64,000 nucleotides of DNA from Stutzerimonas azotifigens (GTDB taxonomy: Bacteria; Pseudomonadota; Gammaproteobacteria; Pseudomonadales; Pseudomonadaceae), in NCBI RefSeq assembly GCF_013522725.1, contig NZ_JAAMRF010000004.1:310001-374000 (forward strand). Direction: 5' to 3'. The notes beneath the pieces are model-generated. The model was not told where the DNA came from, searched no databases, and saw only the letters and a list, made by a program, of their open reading frames with translations. This document shows positions 19,951 through 28,907 of this stretch, piece after piece (positions within the stretch are counted from its first letter, which is position 1; each line of letters opens with the position of its first letter). A program made the position numbers and the translations under genes.

Positions 19951-20836
19951 TCCTCTTCCACCGCGAGGCCAGCGCCACCCCTGCGCCAGCGAGAAGAAAG
20001 CGCAGCTTCTGTGTGCGACTGGTCGATACCCGGGTATCCCAGGCACTGGCGCCGCGCGCTTTGACTTCGATGCCAATCTGCCGATAGACCGCATGGGCGG
20101 TTGCGATCGACCAGGCCGAGCGCACTGGCAAATCCGCCAGCCCCTGTAACGCCGAGGCGTAGTAAGGTTCGGCCAGGTCCACCAGACGCGCCGCCAGCAC
20201 CGCCAAAGCCTGCCGATGACACGGTTCGGCCAGCTCGTCGGCGGGCACTTCAACCTCGGCGAGCCAGTCGGCAGGCAGATAGATCCGGTCGATGGCCGCG
20301 TCCTCGACGAGGTCTCGCGCAATATTGGTGAGCTGGAAGGCAAGGCCAAGGTCGCAGGCGCGATCGAGCGTGGCCTCGTCTTCGGCGCCCATCACCCTGG
20401 CCATCATCAAGCCCACCACGCCAGCGACCCGGTAGCAGTAGAGCAGCGTGTCATCGAGGGTCGCGTAATGCTTGCCTTCGACGTCCATGCGAAACCCTTC
20501 CAGATGCTCCAGCGGATAGCGCCTCGGGATGGCATGGCGCTGCACCACTGCCTGGAACGCGGCGAAGGCGGGGTCGCTCATCGGCTGGCCTCGATACGCC
20601 TGCTCGGTGAGCTCGATCAGCTCGGCCAGGCGCGCCTGGCCCGCCGAGCGATCGCCCGCCTGCTGCCCATGACCAAGCACCTGGCCGTCGATCACGTCGT
20701 CGCAATGTCGGCACCAGGCATACAGCATCACCGCGCTTTGTCGGGTGCGCTCGTCGAACAGCTTGGCGGCCGCCGCGAAGCTCTTGGAGCCGACGTTAAT
20801 CGCTTGGGTCGAGTGGCTGACAACCTGATCATTCAT
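19910..20836 (-). CDS. crtB: 15-cis-phytoene synthase CrtB
   Basis: CrtB joins two geranylgeranyl diphosphates head-to-head to give phytoene. The 308-residue protein has the aspartate-rich sites RHCDDVIDG (N-terminal part) and QLTNIARDLVEDA (later), plus the conserved YCYRVAGVVG. Its start (ATG 20836) overlaps the crtI stop by eight bases, so it is the last gene of the fni-crtXYIB operon. The final 41 bases overlap crtZ on the other strand. Confidence 0.96.
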   Translation of the reverse strand: MNDQVVSHSTQAINVGSKSFAAAAKLFDERTRQSAVMLYAWCRHCDDVIDGQVLGHGQQAGDRSAGQARLAELIELTEQAYRGQPMSDPAFAAFQAVVQRHAIPRRYPLEHLEGFRMDVEGKHYATLDDTLLYCYRVAGVVGLMMARVMGAEDEATLDRACDLGLAFQLTNIARDLVEDAAIDRIYLPADWLAEVEVPADELAEPCHRQALAVLAARLVDLAEPYYASALQGLADLPVRSAWSIATAHAVYRQIGIEVKARGASAWDTRVSTSRTQKLRFLLAGAGVALASRWKRIRPRPAGLWTRPR

Positions 20837-22343
20837 TGCCGCACGCCTCGAGCATCAGCCCCGCCGTGGCCTTGGCCGACCCCACTACGCCGGGAACACC
20901 GGCCCCCGGGTGGGTCCCGGCACCGACGATATAGAGGTTCGGAATCTTGTCGTCGCGGTTGTGGGGACGGAACCAGGCGCTTTGCGTCAGGATTGGCTCC
21001 AGCGAGAAGGCCGAGCCCAAGTGCGCATTGAGCTCATCGCGAAAATCATGCGGCGTGAAGATCCGGTGGGTCACCAGATCTTCGCGAAGCCCCGGAATGT
21101 AGTAACGCTCTAGGTACTCGAAAATGCGGTCGCGGTACCGCGGGCCCTCGACCGCCCAATCGATGCCGGCGGTACCCAGGTGCGGCACCGGGGCCAGCAC
21201 GTAGTGGCTGGCGCAGCCTTCGGGCGCGAGCGACGGATCAGTTACGCACGGCGCATGCAGGTACAGCGAAAAATCGTCGGCCAGTGTCTCGCGCTTGAAA
21301 ATGTCGTCGATCAGCTCCCGATAGCGGGGCCCGAAGCAGACCGTGTGGTGCTGCAGATGCGAATGGCGGCGCTTGAGGCCAAAGTGGATGACAAACAGCG
21401 ACATCGAAAAGCGCTTCTTCGACAACCGCGCAGCTTCCTGTCGGCCGCGAGGCTCATGCCCCAGGAGCGCCTTATAGGTGTGAACCACATCGGCATTGGA
21501 GGCCGCGGCGTCGGTTTCGAAGCGTCGGCCATCTTCAGTGATGACGGCGTTGACCTTGCCCCCGGCGAGTTCTATCCGAGCCACCGGTGCTTCGAGTTCA
21601 AGGTGCCCGCCCAGGTCCTGGAACAGCCGCACCATCCCGTCTACCAGCGCGCCGGTGCCGCCACGGGGAAACCACACCCCACCCTGGCGCTCCAGCGCGT
21701 GGATCAGGGCATAGATGGACGACGTCTCGAACGGGTTGCCGCCAACGAGCAACGAGTGGAACGACAACGCCTGGCGCAGCTGATCGTCCTCGATGAATTT
21801 GGCCACCATGCTGTAGACGCTGCGCCAAGCCTGCAGCTTGGCGAGCTGGGGGCCGGCATTGATCATGCTGCGAAAAGACAGGAACGGCACGGTGCCAAGC
21901 TTGACGTAGCCCTCTTCATAGACCGCCCGGGAGTAGTCGAGAAAACGCCGGTAGCCGTCCACATCGCGCGGGTTCTTCGCGCTGATCTGACGGTCCAGTT
22001 CGGCCTGATCGTTGACGTAATCGAAGCGGTAGCCGTCTTCCCAGCACAGCCGATAGAACGGGCTCACCGACAGCAATTCCACGTAATCAGCCATGCGCTT
22101 GCCGGCCAGGGTGAACAGCTCCTCGAGCGCCGCCGGATCGGTAATCACCGTGGGGCCGGCATCGAAGGTGAACCCCTGATCGTGCCAGACGTATGCGCGC
22201 CCGCCCGGCTTGTCGCGCTTCTCCAGCATGGTGGTCTGCACGCCGCCAGCCTGCAGACGGATCGCCAGGGCCAGGCCGCCGAAACCCGCACCGATCACCA
22301 CGGCTCGCCTGGGCGCGGATCCAACGCGTTCGGAAGTACTCAT
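20829..22343 (-). CDS. crtI: Phytoene desaturase CrtI
   Basis: CrtI is an FAD-dependent four-step desaturase that turns phytoene into lycopene at the membrane. The 504-residue protein has the dinucleotide-binding motif VVIGAGFGGLALAIRLQAGG near the N terminus (about 14-33). The C-terminal carotenoid-desaturase signature VGAGTHPGAGVPGV precedes a last membrane-associated helix. ATG 22343 overlaps the crtY stop (ATGA) and has an AAGGA site. A 33-codon upstream extension is rejected. Confidence 0.96.
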   Translation of the reverse strand: MSTSERVGSAPRRAVVIGAGFGGLALAIRLQAGGVQTTMLEKRDKPGGRAYVWHDQGFTFDAGPTVITDPAALEELFTLAGKRMADYVELLSVSPFYRLCWEDGYRFDYVNDQAELDRQISAKNPRDVDGYRRFLDYSRAVYEEGYVKLGTVPFLSFRSMINAGPQLAKLQAWRSVYSMVAKFIEDDQLRQALSFHSLLVGGNPFETSSIYALIHALERQGGVWFPRGGTGALVDGMVRLFQDLGGHLELEAPVARIELAGGKVNAVITEDGRRFETDAAASNADVVHTYKALLGHEPRGRQEAARLSKKRFSMSLFVIHFGLKRRHSHLQHHTVCFGPRYRELIDDIFKRETLADDFSLYLHAPCVTDPSLAPEGCASHYVLAPVPHLGTAGIDWAVEGPRYRDRIFEYLERYYIPGLREDLVTHRIFTPHDFRDELNAHLGSAFSLEPILTQSAWFRPHNRDDKIPNLYIVGAGTHPGAGVPGVVGSAKATAGLMLEACGNE

Positions 22344-23509
22344 CGGGAGTCCTTGAGGTGCAGGTTGTCGGCGGCCAGCGCACGCAGCGCCTCGCCAAGC
22401 GGAACCGGAGGTTTGCCAGACACGATGCGCAGCCGATCCCACGGCGTCAGGCGCGCCGCATAAAAGCGTTGGATCAGCGGCTCGGGCAGCCGGTAGAAGC
22501 GCTGCATGACCTGCCAGCGATGGTCAGGCCGCCCCGCCATGAACAGCATGCGGTTGAGCAGACGGAAAAAGCCGCGCTCACGCCATTGCCGCCGCGCATG
22601 CTTGCCGATGGCGGTGCACAACTCGGCGCTGGTCCAGCGATCGAGCGCGAGTAGGTGGTCGGCCAGACGTACCGCATCGGGGAGCGAATACCCGGTGGTC
22701 GGATGAAACAGACCGGCGGACAGACCGCTTTGAGGCACGCCCCCGGCGTCGCGCCAGAACGCGTCGGGATCGCCCGACAACACGATCGGCAGCACGCCCT
22801 GCTCCTCCCGCTCCACCTCGGTGATGCGCCAGCCATTGACCGAGGCGTAACCGGCGATATTGTCGCGCAGGGTCTCGGACGCCACCGCCTCGCCGTCGGC
22901 ATAGTAGGTGTCTTCGATCAGCAGGCGGTCGGCGGCGAGCGGCAGCACGTAGATGAACCGGTAGCCGTCATGCTGGGCGACGCTCGCATCCATGATGATC
23001 GGCCCCGTCAGACCGTGGGGCACGGCCAGCCGCACCTCCTGGCCAAGAAACTTCTGAAAGCCCAGGGCCAGGTGCCGACTGCGACGCACGCCACGGCCAT
23101 CGATCACCGCGGGCGCCGTCAGCACCTCGCCGTCCGCCATCACCACCCGCTGTGGCTCTACCGTTTTCACCTCGGCATTGAGGCGCACGGCGTCCCCCAG
23201 TCGCGCCATCAGGCACTGATGGAACTGCCCGGACAGAATAGAGGCATAACCGCTGCGCAGTTCCCGTCGTAGTAGGGGAAAGACGACCCGGTAATGGTCC
23301 CAACGCTGCGAGACCAGCGGCGCGATCCAGGCGTGCTGAGCTTCGCTCAGATCATAGTCATGGAACGACCAGGTATGATTGCCGCCGAGCGCCCGGCCCT
23401 GTTCGAGCAGCAGTATCCGTAGGCCTGGCCGCGCCTCGCGCAGGCGCCAGGCGAGCAGCCCGTTGGCCAGGCCGCCACCGACAAGAATGAGATCGGCATC
23501 AGAGGTCAT
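22340..23509 (-). CDS. crtY: Lycopene beta-cyclase CrtY
   Basis: CrtY cyclises both ends of lycopene to make beta-carotene. The 389-residue flavoprotein starts with the nucleotide-binding DLILVGGGLANGLLAWRL. It carries the cyclase motifs GGNHTWSFHDYDL, IDGRGV and GLFHPTTGYSLPDA. Two in-frame ATGs exist (23515 and 23509); the second has a GAGGG site at proper spacing and is chosen. It overlaps crtX upstream by 11 bases and crtI downstream by four. Confidence 0.96.
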   Translation of the reverse strand: MTSDADLILVGGGLANGLLAWRLREARPGLRILLLEQGRALGGNHTWSFHDYDLSEAQHAWIAPLVSQRWDHYRVVFPLLRRELRSGYASILSGQFHQCLMARLGDAVRLNAEVKTVEPQRVVMADGEVLTAPAVIDGRGVRRSRHLALGFQKFLGQEVRLAVPHGLTGPIIMDASVAQHDGYRFIYVLPLAADRLLIEDTYYADGEAVASETLRDNIAGYASVNGWRITEVEREEQGVLPIVLSGDPDAFWRDAGGVPQSGLSAGLFHPTTGYSLPDAVRLADHLLALDRWTSAELCTAIGKHARRQWRERGFFRLLNRMLFMAGRPDHRWQVMQRFYRLPEPLIQRFYAARLTPWDRLRIVSGKPPVPLGEALRALAADNLHLKDSR

Positions 23510-24788
23510 CGTCATCCCTCGTCAGCGGCCGGTTGCGCCTGACCGCCGTTTCGATCAGATAGGCAGCGCGAGCCGCACCACCGGACACCCGGACTTCGCG
23601 GCCAAGCGCGCTGGCACGTTCGTGAAAGGCCGGCTCGCTCAGCAGCCGCAACAAGGCGTTGCAGATGTCGCTACTGCGGGCGATGCGATGATTCAGGCGC
23701 AAGCCGACTCCCGCGTATTCGACCCGCGCGGCCACACCAGGTTGGTCGAAGGCGATCGGGAGCGCCAGCACCGGCACACCTGCCTCCAATGCATCGAGCA
23801 CGGTATTGAGTCCTGCATGGGTAACCACCGCCTGAGCATTGGCCAGCACGGAGCGCTGTGGCGCGAAATCAGTTACCCAGGTTGCACCAGCCTTCTGCAG
23901 CCGCTGCTCCTGCCGGTGATCCAGCCCACCGCAGTGGGCCACCAGCAACTGCACGTCAAGCTCGCGACAGGCCCGGGCGATGCGCTGGAACAATCCGAAA
24001 CGATAGCCCTGAAGGGTGCCGAAGGAGGCGAACACGAAGGGCCGACGCGTTTCGATGGGCAACGTCAATGGCGGCTCGTCCTGCAGCGGCATGCGCAGCG
24101 GCCCCACCGCATGGACATGACGCGGTAGCGCCTGACGTGGGAAATCGAAGTCGATAGGTGTCTGGCTTACCTGCAGCAAGGGAGACAGGCACTCGCTGAG
24201 TGTTCGCCGCGGCGCCAGACCAAACGCCGCGGCGTGGGCCGCGATCACATCGCCGTGGGGCCGCATCATCCAGTCGTAGACACGAGCGCTGTGCAGGTTG
24301 AGCTGCTCGCCCCAGGGCGTCGCCTGGTACCGCCAGGGCATCACTGGTAATGGCATCAGCGGCTCGCGGTTGAACGGCAGAGCACAGGCAACCGAGACAT
24401 AAGGCAACCCCAGCGATTCGGCCACCAGCGCGCCGGCAGGCTCCATCTGGTCGGCTATCACCGCCTCCACACCCAAGGTCGACAGCACCAACGGCGCTTC
24501 GCGGCAGAGCATGTCTGTCGCGCAGGCCAGATCGGCTATCACACGTTTGAGCCCCCACGGGCCGCCGGGCCTCGCGGCACGAGAAATGACCGCCTGCATC
24601 GAACCGGGCGGATGACTGGCGGCACCCACCGCGGCGAATTGCAGCGCCGGATGGCACAGGGCAGCGCAGACGTCGGCCTGTTGAACGAAGGTCAGCCGAT
24701 GCCCACGCCTGATCAACTCGCTGGAAATCGCTTCAAGGGCGCGCAGGTGACTGTGGAAAGGTGGAGCGATGACGGCGAAGTGCGTCAT
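23499..24788 (-). CDS. crtX: Zeaxanthin glucosyltransferase CrtX
   Basis: CrtX is a GT1-family enzyme that glucosylates the hydroxyls of zeaxanthin using UDP-glucose, yielding polar zeaxanthin mono- and diglucosides. The 429-residue length matches Pantoea CrtX (about 431). The protein begins [20 protein letters not shown], with the acceptor-side His. The C-terminal UDP-sugar signature reads [19 protein letters not shown] followed by [24 protein letters not shown] 24788 overlaps the fni stop in an ATGA, so the two are coupled; the long in-frame upstream extension is rejected. Confidence 0.94.
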   Translation of the reverse strand: MTHFAVIAPPFHSHLRALEAISSELIRRGHRLTFVQQADVCAALCHPALQFAAVGAASHPPGSMQAVISRAARPGGPWGLKRVIADLACATDMLCREAPLVLSTLGVEAVIADQMEPAGALVAESLGLPYVSVACALPFNREPLMPLPVMPWRYQATPWGEQLNLHSARVYDWMMRPHGDVIAAHAAAFGLAPRRTLSECLSPLLQVSQTPIDFDFPRQALPRHVHAVGPLRMPLQDEPPLTLPIETRRPFVFASFGTLQGYRFGLFQRIARACRELDVQLLVAHCGGLDHRQEQRLQKAGATWVTDFAPQRSVLANAQAVVTHAGLNTVLDALEAGVPVLALPIAFDQPGVAARVEYAGVGLRLNHRIARSSDICNALLRLLSEPAFHERASALGREVRVSGGAARAAYLIETAVRRNRPLTRDDDDL

Positions 24789-25825
24789 CGCGCAATGTCG
24801 GTCAACAGCGGCGCGCGTGACAGCGCAGCCAGATCCGCCGAACCGGTGCAGAAACAGGCCACGCGCAGCTGCTGGATCAGCACTTGGAAATGGTCGATGA
24901 CCGCATCGGGGCCAAGCAGCGCGGCGTCCAGGACCCCGGCGGCCTGCCCGACCAGGTTGGCCCCCAGGCGAATCGCCTTGGCTGCATCGACGCCGTCGCG
25001 AATGCCGCCCGAGGCGATCAACGTGGCCGCCGGGCACTCCTGACGCACCATCTGCAGCGCCTGCGCGGTGGGGATGCCCCAGCCCGCGAATGCCTGAGCG
25101 ATTGCCCGCTGTTGCGGGTCGGCGGAGCGCTCCGCCTCCACGGCAGCCCAACTGGTGCCGCCGGCACCCGCGATGTCGAGCACCGACACCCCGGCTTCGA
25201 CCAGTTGTCGCGCCACCCGGGGCGACAGTCCGACCCCCACCTCCTTCACCACAATGGGCACGTCGAGCTTAGCCGCCAGTCGCTTGATCGCAGACAGCAC
25301 ACCGCGCCAGTCGCGGTCCCCGCCTTGCTGCACGGCTTCCTGCAACGGGTTGAGATGAATGATCAGCGCGTCGGCCTCGATCATCTCTACCGCGCGGCGC
25401 GCATGAGCCAGCCCATAACCAGCCACCAGCTGCGCGGCGCCGATGTTGGCGAGCAACGGCACGCTTGGGGCCAACTGCCGCAGTTGACGGGTCAACCCCT
25501 GGTCGGCATCGGTTTCCAGCGCAATGCGCTGCGAACCGACCGCCAGCGCTATTCCCAACGTCTCGGCGGCCGCTGCCAGGCTATGGTTTATCTGAGCGGC
25601 ACGCGCGGCACCACCAGTCATCGAACTGATCAGCAAAGGTGCGGCCAATCGGCGTCCGAACAACGATGCGGAGATATCCACCTGATCCAGATGCAACTCC
25701 GGTAGCGCGCAGTGCTCGAATGTCAGCATGTCAAAGCCCGTCGAGGCCACCCGTCGCGCACGCAGTGGGTCAAGCACGATATCGAGATGGTCATTTTTGC
25801 GTGTCACCAGAAGCTCTTCGTTCAT
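24785..25825 (-). CDS. fni: Type 2 isopentenyl-diphosphate delta-isomerase
   Basis: This FMN- and NAD(P)H-dependent isomerase interconverts IPP and DMAPP, feeding GGPP synthesis. The 346-residue protein begins [18 protein letters not shown] (RKxxHL motif) and has the FMN/substrate segments SSMTGGA, VGSQR and [10 protein letters not shown]. The phosphate-binding [10 protein letters not shown] and ASGGIRDG are also present. First gene of the leftward fni-crtX-crtY-crtI-crtB operon, as in idi-containing Pantoea clusters. ATG 25825 has a GGGAG site. It diverges from crtE across a 114-base spacer with operator-like sequence. Confidence 0.95.
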   Translation of the reverse strand: MNEELLVTRKNDHLDIVLDPLRARRVASTGFDMLTFEHCALPELHLDQVDISASLFGRRLAAPLLISSMTGGAARAAQINHSLAAAAETLGIALAVGSQRIALETDADQGLTRQLRQLAPSVPLLANIGAAQLVAGYGLAHARRAVEMIEADALIIHLNPLQEAVQQGGDRDWRGVLSAIKRLAAKLDVPIVVKEVGVGLSPRVARQLVEAGVSVLDIAGAGGTSWAAVEAERSADPQQRAIAQAFAGWGIPTAQALQMVRQECPAATLIASGGIRDGVDAAKAIRLGANLVGQAAGVLDAALLGPDAVIDHFQVLIQQLRVACFCTGSADLAALSRAPLLTDIAR

Positions 25826-25843
25826 GGTCCGCTCCCAGAGCAA

Positions 25844-25869
25844 TGACCTAATTTTGACGCTTGAGGTCA
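25844..25869. repeat. Inverted repeat TGACCT-N14-AGGTCA in the crtE/fni spacer
   Basis: TGACCT (25844-25849) and its reverse complement AGGTCA (25864-25869) lie 19-24 bases upstream of the fni ATG at their near edge. A TTGAC sequence falls within the spacer of the repeat. The arrangement could be a second protein site or part of the fni promoter; nothing in the sequence decides this. Confidence 0.4.
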
Positions 25870-25885
25870 CTAATGGTGCCGAGAC

Positions 25886-25902
25886 TTGTACATCTTGTAC
25901 AA
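25886..25902. promoter_or_regulatory. Palindromic operator candidate between divergent crtE and fni
   Basis: The 17-base sequence TTGTACATCTTGTACAA is a perfect inverted repeat with 7-base arms and a 3-base centre. It sits in the middle of the 114-base divergent spacer, 37 bases before the crtE ATG. TGTACA-type half-sites are what MerR-family LitR/CarH light-responsive repressors are reported to bind (from memory; reported spacings differ). Light-controlled carotenoid synthesis is therefore a reasonable hypothesis. No regulator gene lies in the cluster itself. Confidence 0.6.
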
Positions 25903-25939
25903 AATTAGGGCGCATTGCAGTCACCCACGGGGGTATCCA

Positions 25940-26839
25940 ATGGCACTGTCTGTTTCAGACCCACAGACGGTTCTCGAGCAATTCCTCAGAGCACTCCGTA
26001 CCCGTGTCGACACTCGGCTTGGCGAGCTGCTGCCCGGCCCGACACATCCACAAGACCCCATTGCCGCCGCCATGCGCGAAGGCACTCTGGCGCCCGGCAA
26101 ACGCATACGACCGCTGCTGTTGCTGCTCGCCCTGCAGGACTTTGACCGGCTCGACGAAGGCGCTTTCGATATCGCCTGCGCATTGGAAATGATTCATGCC
26201 GCCTCCCTGTTTCTGGATGACATGCCCTGTATGGACGACGCCAGCCTGCGCCGCGGCCGGCCTACCATCCACGTGCAGTTCGGTGAAGACATCGCGATCC
26301 TTGCGGCCGTGGCGCTGCTCAGCCATGCCTTCAGCGTAGCGGCCTGCGCGCAGGGCGTTGCGCATCCTGTGCGTACGCAGATGGTCTGCCTGCTGTCACA
26401 AGCGATTGGATCCCAGGGGCTGGTACGCGGCCAGTACTTCGACCTGCGCGAGGGACGTCAGCAACGGCCCCTGGATGCCATTGCCAACGCCAATCAGCTC
26501 AAAACCGGTTCGCTGTTCACCGCCGCCCTGGAGATGGCTGCATTGTTCGCCCGTTGCGATGTCAGGCAGCGCAACTTGCTACGTGGATTCGCCGTTGAAC
26601 TGGGGCACGCCTTCCAGTTGCTCGACGACCTCGATGACAGCATGAGCAGCCAGCAGACCGGCAAGGACAGCGGTAAGGATGATGGCAAGTCGACCGTCAT
26701 ATCGCTGCTCGGCGCCGACGCCACCCGTCAGCTCCTGAAGGAGCACGTCCGGTACGCTGAAGACCACTTGGCGCGGCTGGGCCTGGCCGGCGGACTGTTG
26801 TCGCAGCTGCTGGACCGCCTGTTCGCGCGGGCGCGCTGA
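25940..26839 (+). CDS. crtE: Geranylgeranyl diphosphate synthase CrtE
   Basis: CrtE is a trans-prenyl diphosphate synthase that extends the chain to C20 GGPP, the substrate of CrtB. The 299-residue protein has the first Asp-rich motif in the expanded bacterial form DDMPCMDD (residues 93-100) and the second motif [14 protein letters not shown] and GQYFDLREG are also present. The ATG at 25940 is preferred to a TTG at 25886, because the latter's leader is the palindromic operator. It is transcribed away from the rest of the crt operon, unlike the usual crtE-first Pantoea layout. Confidence 0.92.
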   Translation: MALSVSDPQTVLEQFLRALRTRVDTRLGELLPGPTHPQDPIAAAMREGTLAPGKRIRPLLLLLALQDFDRLDEGAFDIACALEMIHAASLFLDDMPCMDDASLRRGRPTIHVQFGEDIAILAAVALLSHAFSVAACAQGVAHPVRTQMVCLLSQAIGSQGLVRGQYFDLREGRQQRPLDAIANANQLKTGSLFTAALEMAALFARCDVRQRNLLRGFAVELGHAFQLLDDLDDSMSSQQTGKDSGKDDGKSTVISLLGADATRQLLKEHVRYAEDHLARLGLAGGLLSQLLDRLFARAR

Positions 26840-26946
26840 GCCATCACGCCGCCCGTGTTAGGCCTTCATCAGTGCAATGGATGGAGCTAGGAGGCACGCC
26901 GCGCCCTCCTTAGACTCGGGCGCACAAGAAACCCGAGGTGTCCCCA

Positions 26947-28749
26947 ATGTCCGAGACCCTGCTCAGCTCGCGCAACCTGGCGTTCGAACTCTACGAAGTG
27001 CTGGATGCCGAGGCGCTGACCCAGCGCCAGCGCTATGCCGACCACAACCGTGAGACCTTCGATGCCGCGCTGTCGACCGCGCGCAGCCTCGCCGAGAAGT
27101 TCTTCGCCCCGCACAACCGCAAGGCCGACGAGAACGAGCCGATCTACAAGGACGGCGAAGCCATCCTCATTCCCGAGGTCAAGCCGGCGGTCGACGCCTT
27201 CATCGAGGCCGGCTTCCTCAATGCCTCGCGCGACTTCGAGGACGGCGGCATGCAGCTGCCGAACCTGCTGGCACGGGCCTGCTTCGCGCACTTCCAGGCG
27301 GCCAACGTCGGCACCTCGTCCTACGCCATGCTGTCGATGGGCGCCTCGCACCTGATCGAGGCGTTCGGCAGCGAGGAGCAGAAGCAACGCTTCCTGCAGC
27401 CGATGCTCGAGGGCCGGTTCTTCGGCACCATGGCGCTGACCGAGCCGCATGCCGGCTCCTCGCTGTCGGACCTGCGCACCCGCGCCGAGCCGTCCGGCGA
27501 CGGCACCTACCGGCTCAAAGGCAACAAGATCTTCATCTCCGGCGGCGATCACCCGCTGTCGGAAAACATCGTCCACATGGTGCTGGCCAAGCTGCCGGAC
27601 GCCCCGCCCGGGGTGAAGGGCATTAGCCTGTTCATCGTGCCCAAGTTCCTGGTCAACGATGACGGCAGCCTCGGCCCACGCAACGACGTGCTGCTGGCCG
27701 GGCTGTTCCACAAGATGGGCTGGCGCGGCACCACCTCCACGGCGCTCAACTTCGGCGATCACGGCGAATGCATCGGCTATCTGGTGGGCGAGCCGCACAA
27801 GGGCCTGTCGTACATGTTCCAGATGATGAACGACGCGCGCATCGGCGTCGGCATGGGTGCGATCATGCTCGGCTACGCCGGCTACCTCTATTCGCTCGAG
27901 TACGCCCGCGAACGCCCACAGGGCCGCCTGCCAGACGGCAAGGACCCGAGCTCGGCGCAGGTGCCGATCATCGAGCACACCGACGTCAAGCGCATGCTGC
28001 TGACACAGAAGGCCTACGTCGAAGGCGCCTTCGACCTGGGCCTGTACGCCGCGCGCCTGGTCGACGACCAGCGCACCGCGGACGACGAGGAAACCCGGCA
28101 GAACGCTCACGAGCTGCTCGACCTGCTGACCCCGATCGTCAAGTCCTGGCCTTCGGAGTTCTGCCTGAAGGCCAACGAACTGGCCATCCAGGTGCTCGGC
28201 GGCCACGGCTACACCCGCGAATACCCGGTCGAACAGTATTACCGCGACAACCGCCTGAACCCGATCCACGAAGGCACCCACGGCATCCAGTCGCTCGACC
28301 TTCTTGGCCGCAAGCTGACGCAGAACGGCGGCCGTGGCCTGCGCCATCTGCTCGCACTGATCCGCCAGACCTGCGAACAGGCGCGCCCGTACGACTCGCT
28401 CATGCCGCTACGCGAGCCGCTACAGGCGCTGCTGGCCCGACTGGTGCCGATCAGCCAGGGCTTGCTCGGCGATCTGGTGGCCGGCAAAGTCAACCTCGCG
28501 CTGGCCAACTCGGCGCTCTATCTCAAGGTGTTCGGCCACACGGTGATCGGCTGGCGCTGGCTCGAACAGGCAATCCATGCCGAACAGGGACTGGCGCGCG
28601 GCAACCCGGCCGACGTGGCCTTCTACAAGGGTAAGCTACAGGCCGCGCGCTTCTTCCTTACCTGGGAAATCCCTGGCTGTCACCCCGACCTCGATCTGCT
28701 CGAGGCACGCGACACCACCACGCTCGAGATGCAGGACAACTGGTTCTGA
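26947..28749 (+). CDS. Acyl-CoA dehydrogenase (long, about 600-residue class)
   Basis: This FAD-dependent acyl-CoA dehydrogenase probably acts in fatty acid or related acyl-CoA oxidation. The 600-residue product is longer than the common 380-residue type and has the C-terminal extension of the FadE/DmdC-like class. The FAD/substrate loop is [19 protein letters not shown], and later [19 protein letters not shown] and [16 protein letters not shown] are typical. ATG 26947 has a GAGGTG site. The partner of this gene in core Pseudomonas order is the antiporter that follows, so this marks the right border of the carotenoid island. Confidence 0.93.
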   Translation: MSETLLSSRNLAFELYEVLDAEALTQRQRYADHNRETFDAALSTARSLAEKFFAPHNRKADENEPIYKDGEAILIPEVKPAVDAFIEAGFLNASRDFEDGGMQLPNLLARACFAHFQAANVGTSSYAMLSMGASHLIEAFGSEEQKQRFLQPMLEGRFFGTMALTEPHAGSSLSDLRTRAEPSGDGTYRLKGNKIFISGGDHPLSENIVHMVLAKLPDAPPGVKGISLFIVPKFLVNDDGSLGPRNDVLLAGLFHKMGWRGTTSTALNFGDHGECIGYLVGEPHKGLSYMFQMMNDARIGVGMGAIMLGYAGYLYSLEYARERPQGRLPDGKDPSSAQVPIIEHTDVKRMLLTQKAYVEGAFDLGLYAARLVDDQRTADDEETRQNAHELLDLLTPIVKSWPSEFCLKANELAIQVLGGHGYTREYPVEQYYRDNRLNPIHEGTHGIQSLDLLGRKLTQNGGRGLRHLLALIRQTCEQARPYDSLMPLREPLQALLARLVPISQGLLGDLVAGKVNLALANSALYLKVFGHTVIGWRWLEQAIHAEQGLARGNPADVAFYKGKLQAARFFLTWEIPGCHPDLDLLEARDTTTLEMQDNWF

Positions 28750-28798
28750 CCGTTGCCGGCGATACCTGCCGGCCGCCTGTACCTGCTGTTCAGACCAA

Positions 28799-28825
28799 CG
28801 CCCCTCCCCTGAGGGGCGCTTTTTT
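28799..28825 (+). terminator. Rho-independent terminator after acyl-CoA dehydrogenase gene
   Basis: GCCCCTC pairs with GAGGGGC across a CCCT loop and is followed by GC and six T residues (28820-28825). It lies 50 bases after the stop at 28749. The last T residues are also the first bases of the candidate cvrA promoter. Confidence 0.9.
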
Positions 28826-28854
28826 GACAGCCTCTGAAATCATCAGGTTAGAAT
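28824..28854 (+). promoter_or_regulatory. Candidate sigma-70 promoter of the antiporter gene
   Basis: A consensus TTGACA (28824-28829) is followed after 19 bases by TAGAAT (28849-28854), about 53 bases before the TTG start. The -35 box shares two bases with the T run of the preceding terminator, a compact terminator-promoter junction. Confidence 0.5.
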
Positions 28855-28907
28855 CGTGGCATGCGCCCTGCATATTCGTCCGGGCGCGCTTGCCCTGGAG
28901 AGCTCAT

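Noticed and set aside
26887-28347. 486-codon open frame opposite the acyl-CoA dehydrogenase gene
   Set aside because: It is antisense to a clear enzyme, its composition is the Val/Gly/Leu/Arg/Gln-rich shadow typical of high-GC genes, and it has no family motif.
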